Source: Candidatus Bathyarchaeota archaeon (GTDB lineage Archaea; Thermoproteota; Bathyarchaeia; RBG-16-48-13; GCA-020355125). From it: a stretch of 17,152 nt of DNA. The translations under genes and the position numbers were made by a program. Below are positions 1 to 6,219 of this stretch, piece by piece. The stretch covers positions 1 through 17,152 of the forward strand of contig JAOZHK010000179.1 in the NCBI GenBank assembly GCA_026014905.1, written 5' to 3'. The notes beneath the pieces were generated by a model that was not told the DNA's origin, searched no databases, and worked only from the letters and a program-made list of their open reading frames with translations. Position 1 is the first letter of the stretch, and each line of letters opens with the position of its first letter.

Positions 1-1533
1 GATGGCTTGTTGCTTGACGACGAGAGGTTCCAGCACTTCGTTCTTCATCATGTCCTCGACCTTGCCTGTTGCGACGTTGACGCCATGCCAGAGGCCGGTA
101 GGCAGTTCATGGGCTGCTCGGATGGCAACAAGGATATCGATGATATCAAATCCCGCGTTTTCGGCTAAGGTTGTGGGGATGATGTCTAGAGCGTCTGCGA
201 AGGCTTCGATCGCTAATTGTTCTCGTCCACCCACGGTGACGGCGTAGTCGCGAATCTGCTTGGCAAGTTCGGCTTCGATCGATCCCCCGCCGGCGACCAT
301 TTGATTGGTCTTCACGATATCGATAACAACGGATATCGCATCGATGAGGGCTCGTTCAGCTTCATCGACGACGCGCTCTAGGCCAGCTCGAAGGAGGACG
401 GCGACTGCCTTGGGGTTCTGGCATCCTTCGACAAAAACGAGTTTGTCTTCGCCGATCTTCCGTTCTTCCACCAGCTTGGCGGCACCGAGGTCCTCCGCGG
501 TGAGATCATCTATATTGGAGACAATGCGGCCACTGGTGGCTTTGGCAAGTTTTTCCATATCTGACGTCTTGATCCGTCGGACGGCAACCGCTCCGTTCTT
601 TGTAAGGTGATATTGCGCGAGGTCATCGATGCCTTTTTGACAGAGCACGACGTTTGCGCCGGTCGCCAGGATTTTAGCGACTAATGTATCGAGCATTCGG
701 GCTTCTTCATCCAAGAAGGCCTTCATATTAAGGGGATCGCGAATTCGAATCTCCGCATCCATCTCCGTTTTCTCGATTTCGAGGGCAACATCCAAAAGGG
801 CGATGGAGGCATTCTCAATTCGCTTTGGCATATCAGCTTGTACGATTTCTTTATCGAGTATGATGCCTTGGATTAACTTGGTGTCCAGGAGACTCTTTCC
901 CGTTTTCTTCACGACTTGGATGTCGTCTTTGTCTGCTCGCGATTTTCCATCGATGGTGTCTGTGATCTGCTTCACCGCGTCGATGGCAATATTGGCAAAG
1001 TGGTCGCTCGCAAGGTCAATGACTTTCCCTTGCATGGAAGTCAACGCGATCTTTTTTATCGTAGCTCGGTCAGTGAGGTTCACGGTAACAGCAACTGCAT
1101 CCAGAATCTCGAGGGCTTTGGCCGCGGCTTTCCGGTAACCTCCCACAATGGTCGTGGCGTGGACGTTTTTGTCAAGCAAGGCTTGGGCGTTTTTGAGCAA
1201 TTCCCCCGCTAAGAGGACGGCTGTGGTTGTACCATCCCCGACCTCGGCATCTTGGGTTTCCGCGATTTCCACAATCATCTTCGCCGCTGGATGTTCGACG
1301 TCAATCGCTTTCAGGATCTCGTATCCATCATTCGTGATCGTCAAGTCGCCCATCGTGTCCACCAGCAGTTTATCTAAGCCTTGAGGGCCGAGCGTGGCTT
1401 TCACCACTTCCGCGATGATCTGTGCAGCCTGGATATTACGTGCCTGGGCTTGTTTCCCTCGACTCTGTGTGGACCCTTCTCTGAGGATCAAAATAGGTTG
1501 ACCGGCTAATCCTCCAGGTGTTTGAAGCGCCAT
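1..1533 (-). CDS. thsA: Group II chaperonin (thermosome) subunit 1, 3' end cut by window edge
   Basis: ATP-driven cytosolic protein-folding chaperonin of the thermosome/CCT class. The reading frame is open from ATG at 1533 to the left edge, giving 511 of an expected ~540-550 residues, so only the C-terminal tail is missing. N-terminal landmarks: [10 protein letters not shown] (11-20), LGPQGLDKL (48-56), ITNDGYEIL (66-74), HPAAKM (81-86) and the nucleotide-site motif VGDGTTT (98-104). The C-terminal half has the [11 protein letters not shown] and [11 protein letters not shown] signatures. A possible Shine-Dalgarno (gagagg) lies about 8 bases before ATG. It is a clear paralogue of the next gene upstream on the same strand. 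Two usually conserved positions in the ATP site differ: GPKG is GPQG, and DGATIL is DGYEIL (Tyr71, Glu72). A near-copy of the paralogue's promoter lies 100-160 bp upstream. The identity is firm; the letter of the gene symbol is arbitrary. Confidence 0.95.
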   Translation of the reverse strand, partial: MALQTPGGLAGQPILILREGSTQSRGKQAQARNIQAAQIIAEVVKATLGPQGLDKLLVDTMGDLTITNDGYEILKAIDVEHPAAKMIVEIAETQDAEVGDGTTTAVLLAGELLKNAQALLDKNVHATTIVGGYRKAAAKALEILDAVAVTVNLTDRATIKKIALTSMQGKVIDLASDHFANIAIDAVKQITDTIDGKSRADKDDIQVVKKTGKSLLDTKLIQGIILDKEIVQADMPKRIENASIALLDVALEIEKTEMDAEIRIRDPLNMKAFLDEEARMLDTLVAKILATGANVVLCQKGIDDLAQYHLTKNGAVAVRRIKTSDMEKLAKATSGRIVSNIDDLTAEDLGAAKLVEERKIGEDKLVFVEGCQNPKAVAVLLRAGLERVVDEAERALIDAISVVIDIVKTNQMVAGGGSIEAELAKQIRDYAVTVGGREQLAIEAFADALDIIPTTLAENAGFDIIDILVAIRAAHELPTGLWHGVNVATGKVEDMMKNEVLEPLVVKQQAI

Positions 1534-1570
1534 TATATATTCCTCTCATAATCTGGATTATTCTGAATAT

Positions 1571-1589
1571 TGTATACACGCGCGCGTGT
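1571..1589. repeat. Alternating purine-pyrimidine tract with 14-bp CG palindrome
   Basis: ACACGCGCGCGTGT (1576-1589) is a perfect palindrome inside 19 bases of strict purine/pyrimidine alternation. A GT-rich stretch follows. It lies in the leader of thermosome subunit 1, between the promoter module and the start codon. Such tracts can adopt left-handed Z-DNA under negative supercoiling (known property); a role here is inference. Confidence 0.7.
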
Positions 1590-1633
1590 TGCTGTTGTGT
1601 GTGTTGTCATTTGCCCATTCACCTTTTGTTTGT

Positions 1634-1695
1634 TTATACACTTAATATATTATAGGCATATCTGCTTATAAGGTTATAGTTTTAAGTGTTTAAGC
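1634..1695 (-). promoter_or_regulatory. Conserved thermosome promoter module, copy 1
   Basis: This 62-bp block matches the block at 3776-3837 at 52 of 62 positions with no gaps (hand count). Three blocks are identical. On the coding (minus) strand they are GCTTAAACACTTAA, then after 7 bp ACCTTATAAGC (contains the palindrome CTTATAAG), then after 9 bp TATAATATATTA. The first box looks like an operator and the latter two are candidate TATA elements. Both copies stand upstream of a chaperonin gene on the same strand, so a shared heat-shock-type control is likely. The palindromic core could also serve the small plus-strand ORFs starting at 1709. The distance to the thermosome 1 ATG is about 100 bp, so this copy implies a long leader. 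Confidence 0.65.
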
Positions 1696-1708
1696 GATTA
1701 TAATTCAG

Positions 1709-1822
1709 ATGGTTAGCGCGCGCGTACACGATCTTATAGAATTAATGACACATACGCTAGCTTATCTCGAAGTAGATATAGAACCGTCTCTTGAACAAGT
1801 AGCACAGGCGATGACAGAATGA
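1709..1822 (+). CDS. 37-aa ORF overlapping the zinc-ribbon ORF by ATGA
   Basis: Unrecognised short ORF of 37 residues, starting MVSARVHDLIE and ending EQVAQAMTE. The stop overlaps the next start as ATGA at 1819-1822, the usual sign of translational coupling. The middle looks helical and amphipathic (YLEVDIEPSLEQVAQAM). A second in-frame ATG at 1745 would give 25 residues; with the first start the GCGCGCGCG tract (1716-1724) is coding. There is no clear Shine-Dalgarno, but the first ATG is only 13 bp from the promoter module, as expected for a leaderless or short-leader transcript. It may be the N-terminal piece of a split version of the downstream protein. Confidence 0.4.
   Translation: MVSARVHDLIELMTHTLAYLEVDIEPSLEQVAQAMTE
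1716..1730. repeat. Alternating (CG)n tract
   Basis: GCGCGCGCG (1716-1724) continues as TACACG, giving 15 bases of purine/pyrimidine alternation. It lies just after the plus-strand side of the thermosome 1 promoter module. One of the (CG)n family in this window. Confidence 0.6.
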
Positions 1823-2001
1823 CTGATACAGATAACGTTAGTATCTGCAAAGAATGTTATTTTCATCAGTATCAGGGTACTTATGGGTTCATTCCTAATG
1901 TACAGTTTAGACTTCTTGATAACGAACAATTGTATACGTGTTATAAATGCGATAAGAAATATGTCACTAACTGGAATATTATCCATCGTATAGTACGCTA
2001 A
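1819..2001 (+). CDS. Small zinc-ribbon protein (60 aa), TFIIS/RPB9-like pattern
   Basis: Sixty residues with two CxxC knuckles (CKEC and CYKC) separated by 27 residues, and an aromatic-rich strand after the second knuckle (KKYVTNWN). The stretch VQFRLLDNEQLYTCYKC resembles the C-terminal zinc ribbon of TFS/TFIIS (VQTRSADEPMTTFVVCNEC in the eukaryotic protein), but the catalytic Asp-Glu pair is not kept (DN instead of DE). If the likeness is real, it could bind RNA polymerase or nucleic acid without stimulating transcript cleavage. It starts within the stop of the 37-aa ORF and is transcribed away from thermosome 1. The zinc-ribbon reading is seen in sequence; the TFIIS link is inference and could be chance in so short a protein. 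Confidence 0.5.
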   Translation: MTDTDNVSICKECYFHQYQGTYGFIPNVQFRLLDNEQLYTCYKCDKKYVTNWNIIHRIVR

Positions 2002-2035
2002 CTAGTTAATATGAGCGAAGAGTATTAGGTAACCT

Positions 2036-2052
2036 CAAAAAGAGAAAAAGGA
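2036..2052 (-). terminator. Putative oligo-T terminator of thermosome subunit 2
   Basis: On the minus strand two T5 runs (TCCTTTTTCTCTTTTTG) follow the thermosome 2 stop codon by about 12 bases. Archaeal RNA polymerase commonly stops at such runs without a hairpin. The placement between convergent genes supports the call. Confidence 0.45.
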
Positions 2053-2064
2053 CGGAGGGGAAGG

Positions 2065-3729
2065 CTAGTCGAAATCCATATCGCTAGGTCCGCCCATGCC
2101 GCCAGCGCCGCCTGGAGGCGGTGATGGCATTCCAGATTTTCCAGCTGCAATCACGTCGTCGATGCGGAGGATCATTACAGCGGCTTCGCTCGCAGACGTG
2201 ATGATTTGTTCTTTCACGACGAGGGGTTCATAGACATCGAGTTCCGTCATATCGTTGACTTCACCGCTAAAGACGTCGACACCTGTCCAGATATCCCCTT
2301 TCTCGTGGCGTGACCGCAACTCGACGAGGATATCGATCGGATCGAGCCCCGCGTTTTCCGCTAAGGTCGTGGGTATGACTTCGAGGGCATCCGCGAACGC
2401 GATGGCAGCGAGTTGTTCTTTGCCAGAGAGCGATTCCGCCCATTTTCGCGTTTGTGCGGCCACTTCCATTTCGGGCGCGCCACCTCCAGCGACGACTTGG
2501 GGGTTTAAGACGATGTCTCGAACGACGCAGAGGGCATCATGCAGCGAACGGTCGGCTTCATCGATCACTTTTTCGGTGCCGCCTCGGATGAGAATGGTGA
2601 CCGCTTTCGGGTTTTTACAGCCTTCGACGAAGACCCATTTATCGTCACCGATTTTGCGTTCTTCTACGAGTTGTGCGTACCCGAGATCTGTAGCGGTGAG
2701 ATTGTTGAGGTTGGCGATGATTTTGGCGCCGGTTGCTTTGGCTAATTTTTCCATGTTTGATTGGGTGCAGCGGCGAATGGCGATGATGCCTGCTTTCGCG
2801 AGGAAGTGTTGGGCTACGTCATCAATGCCTTTTTGACAGATCAGGACATTAGCGCTCGCAGTGGTAATTTTTGCTACCATTTCTCGTAACATGTGTTCTT
2901 CTTGATCTAGAAAGGCTTGCATTTCTTCGGGGCGTTCGATGCTGATTTTCGCGGTGAATTCAGTTTTTTCATTTTCAAGTGGGGAATTGATTAACGCGAT
3001 GTTCGCGTCATCGATGCGTTTCGGCATACCTGAATGGACAATTTCTTTGTCGATCGCTATGCCTTCGATGAGCTGGGTTCCTAGGAGGGATTCGCCGGCT
3101 TTTTTATCCATTTTGATGTCGTCGAGGTCGATCGTGTATTCGCCATCAACTTGCTGAGCAATGTGGAGCACTGCGTCAACAGCGATATCCGATAAGAAGT
3201 CGCGATAATCCGCGACGAGTTTGCTGCCCATCGAGGTCATCGCCGCTTTTTTCAGCATGACGGTATCGGTAGGTGATACCGTGATCGCGATGTCGGTATA
3301 GACGGTCAACGCGTGCGCTGCGGCCGCGCGATACCCGTCAACGATGATGGTGGGGTGAATGTTGCTATTGATGAGGGTTTCCGCTTTTTCGAGGAGTTTT
3401 CCCGATAGCACGACGACGGAAGTCGTGCCATCGCCCACTTCGTCATCGGTGGTCTTGGATACTTCGACCATCATTTTTGCGGCGGGGTGTTGAACGTCCA
3501 TTTCTTTGAGAATTGTAGCCCCGTCACTGGTGATTGTGATATCTCCTAACCCATCAACAAGCATTTTATCCATGCCTTTGGGGCCTAATGATGACTTCAC
3601 GGTTTCCGCAATGACTTTGGCTGCAGTGATGTTGGATCGTTGCGCGTCGCGTCCTCTCGAGCGACTCGTGCCTTCCCGTAAGATCATTACGGGTTGACCA
3701 TTTATTTGTGTGAATTGAGCTTGTGTCAT
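2065..3729 (-). CDS. thsB: Group II chaperonin (thermosome) subunit 2
   Basis: Complete thermosome subunit of 554 residues, the usual family length; ATP-dependent folding machine assembling as double rings in the cytosol. Visible landmarks: [18 protein letters not shown] (13-30), [11 protein letters not shown] (46-56), TSDGATIL (67-74), catalytic-site VGDGTTS (98-104), [12 protein letters not shown] (413-424), [11 protein letters not shown], and a flexible Gly/Met-rich C-terminus ([15 protein letters not shown]) that points into the ring cavity in this family. The start at 3729 is chosen because GGAGAT stands 6-7 bases upstream; an in-frame ATG at 3744 would add MEITQ but has no such site. 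Unlike the neighbouring paralogue it keeps all canonical ATP-site residues. It has its own promoter module at 3776-3837, so the two genes need not be co-transcribed. Confidence 0.96.
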   Translation of the reverse strand: MTQAQFTQINGQPVMILREGTSRSRGRDAQRSNITAAKVIAETVKSSLGPKGMDKMLVDGLGDITITSDGATILKEMDVQHPAAKMMVEVSKTTDDEVGDGTTSVVVLSGKLLEKAETLINSNIHPTIIVDGYRAAAAHALTVYTDIAITVSPTDTVMLKKAAMTSMGSKLVADYRDFLSDIAVDAVLHIAQQVDGEYTIDLDDIKMDKKAGESLLGTQLIEGIAIDKEIVHSGMPKRIDDANIALINSPLENEKTEFTAKISIERPEEMQAFLDQEEHMLREMVAKITTASANVLICQKGIDDVAQHFLAKAGIIAIRRCTQSNMEKLAKATGAKIIANLNNLTATDLGYAQLVEERKIGDDKWVFVEGCKNPKAVTILIRGGTEKVIDEADRSLHDALCVVRDIVLNPQVVAGGGAPEMEVAAQTRKWAESLSGKEQLAAIAFADALEVIPTTLAENAGLDPIDILVELRSRHEKGDIWTGVDVFSGEVNDMTELDVYEPLVVKEQIITSASEAAVMILRIDDVIAAGKSGMPSPPPGGAGGMGGPSDMDFD

Positions 3730-3775
3730 TTGAGTTATCTCCATTTTTATTGAGAAAGCCAGTTATCTAACTAGC

Positions 3776-3837
3776 TTATACACATAATATATTATACACA
3801 TAATGGCTTATAAGGTAATTGGATTAAGTGTTTAAGC
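3776..3837 (-). promoter_or_regulatory. Conserved thermosome promoter module, copy 2
   Basis: Same three blocks, in the same order and with the same 7- and 9-bp gaps, as at 1634-1695. This copy ends about 30-45 bp before the thermosome 2 start, a normal distance. If TATAATATATTA is the TATA box, transcription would start near 3765; if CTTATAAG is, near 3785. It also contains an exact 13-bp direct repeat TTATACACATAAT (3776-3788 and 3792-3804, period 16 bp). A small plus-strand reading frame begins just beyond its far end. Confidence 0.65.
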
Positions 3838-3846
3838 TATGCACGC

Positions 3847-4035
3847 GTGTTCGGACACCAGCAGCGTGAACGGGTAAATCGCCGTAGTCACCATGATGAG
3901 GACGATGGCGATGATGATTTCTTAGAAGGCTTTCACCACGGACACCTTTCCCTCGGTCCTCAACCCCGGAATATGTTTCATCAAGAACTCGGAAAACAAG
4001 TTGACAAGCTGGATCAGGTCCAATATGATAGTTAG
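3847..4035 (+). CDS. Hypothetical acidic ORF (62 aa), doubtful
   Basis: GTG-started frame of 62 residues divergent from thermosome 2. It has a His/Asp-rich stretch (RRSHHDEDDGDDDF) and a plausible helical C-terminus (FHQELGKQVDKLDQVQYDS). It begins inside CACGCGTG (3842-3849), and its TAG stop sits in TTAGCTA. The next frame starts 2 bases later at 4038. No family is recognised. It may be an independent small gene or the 5' part of the degraded gene that follows. Confidence 0.3.
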   Translation: MFGHQQRERVNRRSHHDEDDGDDDFLEGFHHGHLSLGPQPRNMFHQELGKQVDKLDQVQYDS

Positions 4036-4037
4036 CT

Positions 4038-4622
4038 ATGGATCTAGAATTCCGAAAGTTGATATTATCACCTCATGAAGGGATAATAGGTCTTCATGTA
4101 CCCCCGCACGAGTTTGATACTATCCTCAGGCTCAGGAGATGACCAGTGAGGTCACCTATCAGTTCAATGATGCCTCTCGAATCCGCAACCGTCTTTCTTA
4201 AGCCTCGAGTCCGCTTACAGTACCAAGTACCGGTAGCGGAAACCCTCCATTTCGTGTATCAATTTCAGAATTGTGAACGCTACTATCAAGAGATCCAACA
4301 ATATGTTGAACGGATGGCGGAATCCGCGAACTGGATCTTTGTAAGAGATATCTATGAGCTTACCACTCTCGAAGAGGAGTTGACGTGGGGGCGGTACAAG
4401 ATTACTCCTAGAGGGAAGCAGCTCATGGATGACCGACTCCAATCAACATACCGCGATGGAATGGGATATCACATCCACGCGAACACCCTAGGACAGACAC
4501 CAATCAAACCCATCAGAGCCATTAAACACAGGATATTGAAGTCCGGGAAGCTGGGATTAGACACAGCACACTTAAGCCAACGAATCAGCGACCAAATCGA
4601 CCTTAAATCAAACTCGACTTAG
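4038..4622 (+). pseudogene. Hypothetical gene, probably frameshifted
   Basis: The longest intact frame runs from the region of 4146 to 4622 (FVYQFQNCERYYQEIQQYVERM..., with a winged-helix-like phrase YKITPRGKQLMDD near the middle). Upstream in the same frame, ATG at 4038 gives 34 coding-looking residues (MDLEFRKLILSPHEG...) before a TGA at 4140. The adjacent frame from ATG 4139 (overlapping that stop as ATGA) gives a natural-looking 20 residues (MTSEVTYQFNDASRIRNRLS) before TAA at 4199. Coding character thus hops between frames, which suggests two indels in one former gene of about 190 codons rather than three tiny genes. The final TAG is the first TAG of the TAGCTAGCTA tract at 4620. Family not recognised; a DNA-binding role is only hinted at. 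If the gene is intact, the CDS would be 4146-4622. Confidence 0.4.
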
Positions 4623-4654
4623 CTAGCTATTTCAGATTGATCCGCGCGCACGCG
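4620..4654. repeat. TAGC tract paired with CG tract
   Basis: TAGCTAGCTA (4620-4629) begins at the stop codon of the preceding frame. It is followed 13 bp later by CGCGCGCACGCG (4643-4654). The same pairing recurs at 4860/4893, 5390/5426, 5919/6054 and elsewhere. Confidence 0.6.
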
Positions 4655-4696
4655 TTTTATACCCTACGTGTATTTCTCATGCGTCATCCTCTTTCT

Positions 4697-4843
4697 TCAC
4701 TCTCGCTCGACGAAATACATCAATTTCTTTTGGCATTCTCTATAGTCCTCGATGGAACAGATAGCCCCACATGATAAGCAAAATGAATAGGTATCACAAC
4801 GAATCAAGATGTGGTCACCACCATTCGAACATTGTTCGCTCAT
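4697..4843 (-). CDS. Cys-rich mini-protein (48 aa), zinc-knuckle-like
   Basis: Short frame from ATG at 4843 to TGA at 4697-4699. Six cysteines in 48 residues: C5, C16, C22, C25, C29 and C37, including CLSCGAIC, plus H11. It starts MSEQCSNGGDHILIRCD. The C22-x2-C25 knuckle with C5/H11/C16 could hold one zinc ion, and the second half (IEDYRECQKKLMYFVERE) looks helical. Codon choice resembles the neighbours, and the frame fills the space between a CG tract (4643-4654) and a TAGC tract (4860-4871). A purine-rich ggatgaagg precedes the start. No family recognised. Confidence 0.5.
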   Translation of the reverse strand: MSEQCSNGGDHILIRCDTYSFCLSCGAICSIEDYRECQKKLMYFVERE

Positions 4844-4859
4844 CCTTCATCCATCCAGA

Positions 4860-4901
4860 AGCTAGCTAGCTCCGTTTGTGCCTGAAGACGTACGCGCGCG
4901 C
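4860..4901. repeat. TAGC tract paired with CG tract
   Basis: AGCTAGCTAGCT (4860-4871) is a 12-bp palindrome of period 4. ACGTACGCGCGCGC (4888-4901) is 14 bases of strict purine/pyrimidine alternation. Both lie upstream of the 48-aa ORF and the VOC gene, between divergent starts. Confidence 0.6.
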
Positions 4902-4948
4902 TAAAACCCTTGAATACATATGCCTGCAATCTGTTCCTCAATGATCGA

Positions 4949-4966
4949 ACTAGCTTTATAGCTAGT
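4949..4966. repeat. Inverted repeat ACTAGCT-TTAT-AGCTAGT upstream of VOC gene
   Basis: Perfect 7-bp arms with a 4-base loop, ending 49 bp before the VOC start. It could be an operator half-site pair, an RNA hairpin, or another form of the TAGC tract. Confidence 0.5.
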
Positions 4967-5015
4967 GTGCTAACCATAGAAGAGTTAGATCACGTGCTTT
5001 CAAAGTGAGCGATAA

Positions 5016-5462
5016 ATGAAGTTTAGATATACGGGTATTCGAGTCACAAATGTGAAGCGTTCTGTTGAGGTTTACACAACAACGATGGGAATGAAAGAGA
5101 ATCATCGTGACACAATGAAGGCTGGTGGCATATTCGTTCAGTTGAAAAGCCCAGATCCCGAACACGAATTGGAATTGAATTACTACCCGCCAGGGACCAA
5201 ATATTTCGAGAGGTATGTTGAAGGCTCAGAGTTAGACCATGTAGCGTTTTGGTGTGACGATGTTCACAGAGACTATGAGCAAGCCCTTGCAGGTGAAGCA
5301 ACGTCCACTATTGCACCGTGGAGTAAGAGTGGGTATACGCTGGCATTTATTAGAGATCCTGATGGCGTCCAGATTGAACTAATCGGTAAAACTAGCTCAC
5401 TTGTAACTTCTAGTTGGCGTATGCGAGCGCGCTATCTTTGTATATTTACGCGATCGAGATAA
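5016..5462 (+). CDS. VOC-superfamily protein (glyoxalase/bleomycin-resistance fold)
   Basis: A single VOC module of about 125 residues that aligns well with glyoxalase I: RYTGIRVTNVKRSVEVYTTTMGM at the N-terminus, ELELNYYPPG (51-60), LDHVAFWCDD (73-82), DPDGVQIELIGK (114-125). Compared with E. coli glyoxalase I, three metal ligands are kept (Glu53, His75, Glu121) but the first, His5, is Tyr5. Lactoylglutathione lyase activity is therefore uncertain, and an epimerase, dioxygenase-like or metal-poor activity is equally possible. After residue 125 there is a 23-residue tail (SSLVTSSW...) with no family counterpart. It is encoded by ACTAGCT and AGCGCGCT, that is, by the intergenic-type tracts, so the ancestral stop has probably been lost by a small frameshift. 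Cytosolic; stands alone between non-coding tracts. Confidence 0.85.
   Translation: MKFRYTGIRVTNVKRSVEVYTTTMGMKENHRDTMKAGGIFVQLKSPDPEHELELNYYPPGTKYFERYVEGSELDHVAFWCDDVHRDYEQALAGEATSTIAPWSKSGYTLAFIRDPDGVQIELIGKTSSLVTSSWRMRARYLCIFTRSR
5390..5433. repeat. TAGC-like and CG tracts inside the VOC C-terminal tail
   Basis: ACTAGCT (5390-5396) and the palindrome AGCGCGCT (5426-5433) lie exactly where the VOC domain should have ended. In this frame ACT AGC is read through; a one-base shift would give TAG. Confidence 0.5.
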
Positions 5463-5505
5463 CTCGCTCCTTGGAAGTTACTGTTTACCGTTACGGATAG
5501 CCAAC

Positions 5506-5856
5506 TTATACATACATGCCCGTGGAAGCATGTTCGTCCTGCTTTTCCCTGGTCCCGAGCCTGATCTGGGGAATCTTGTGTTCATGCCGTTTGGTGATAT
5601 CGAGATCATACTCGATAAAGGAACGGACGGTCGAGACGAGGCCCGCTTCCATCTCTTGGAGTTCGTTGACCGAAAACTTCGACATGAAGCTGAGGTTCTG
5701 CATCCACTTCTGCCACCCGTGGACGCTCTGGTTGAGCGCATGGAGGGTGAACAGCATCGAGTTGATGAGCTCCAGCCGATCCCGATCCTGTTTGGACGTC
5801 AATTGTTCCATGGTTTTTAAGATTAGTTCGCTCTCATGAATATATTGGTCTGACAA
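5506..5856 (-). CDS. DUF2153-like archaeal protein
   Basis: 116 residues, predicted all-helical and soluble. The phrases RDRLELINSMLFTLHALNQSVHGWQKWMQN, MSKFSVNELQEME and SFIEYDLDITKRHE (about residues 26-92) match what I remember of DUF2153, a family of unknown function known from archaea. The start at 5856 is TTG (no ATG precedes Met16, and the family-like region begins before it). The C-terminal 20 residues are polar and likely disordered. Function unknown. The family assignment is from memory and not checked by search; that it is a genuine coding frame is more certain. Confidence 0.75.
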   Translation of the reverse strand: MSDQYIHESELILKTMEQLTSKQDRDRLELINSMLFTLHALNQSVHGWQKWMQNLSFMSKFSVNELQEMEAGLVSTVRSFIEYDLDITKRHEHKIPQIRLGTREKQDEHASTGMYV

Positions 5857-6219
5857 TTTGATCGACGAACAGTGAGCAGGCGGCCTTTATGTACTTTACG
5901 ACGATCTTCAAGCTCTCGTTAGCTAGTTAGCTAGACGCTTTTTTACTTTGTACAAAGAGGCGGCGTACAAACGTCGCAGTCGACGATGTTGAATGTGGGA
6001 TCAATACGTTGGTGTACGGTGCCTAAGAGTCGGTGCTCGCGGATGAGACGACAGCGCGCGCGTAGTTCTTGGATCAAAAATCTAAAAAAATGTTACATTA
6101 ACTGCTGGAGGACGCTAGCTAGCTTATTGGACTGTTACCATTTGTTTTGATCTCTCGATTTTTCACTTCTCTTAGAACGGGTAAATTCTTTTTACACGTG
6201 TGTGTGGGTTTGGGGTTAA
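5857..6219. other. Gene-poor gap with tract cluster
   Basis: This stretch holds TTAGCTAGTTAGCTAG (5919-5934), GCGCGCGCG (6054-6062), GCTAGCTAGCTTA (6114-6126), an ACACGTGTGTGTG alternation (6194-6206) and ATTAGCTAGCTT at the DUF4184 stop (near 6220). The only plausible gene is the 44-aa minus-strand ORF at 5943-6077. The rest is T-rich and shows no convincing RNA gene. Confidence 0.5.
5943..6077 (-). CDS. Possible 44-aa ORF with Cys-rich C-terminus
   Basis: TTG-started frame reading (M)IQELRARCRLIREHRLLG...DPTFNIVDCDVCTPPLCTK, then TAA. The CDVC...LC arrangement at the end looks like half of a zinc site. Base composition and codon choice look coding, and the GCGCGCGCG tract is read in frame as RAR. 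There is no ATG and no Shine-Dalgarno, so it may equally be the C-terminal remnant of a lost gene. Family unknown. Confidence 0.3.
   Translation of the reverse strand: MIQELRARCRLIREHRLLGTVHQRIDPTFNIVDCDVCTPPLCTK

Noticed and set aside
305..610. Long plus-strand frames opposite thermosome 1 (also 803-1138, 1148-1384)
   Set aside because: They mirror a firmly identified chaperonin gene on the minus strand; Ser/Arg-rich antisense translation with no domain.
2255..2836. 193-residue plus-strand frame opposite thermosome 2
   Set aside because: Antisense shadow of the chaperonin codons; low-complexity composition and no start signal.
5530..5820. Plus-strand frames over the DUF2153-like gene
   Set aside because: Antisense to a frame with better family match and helical composition.
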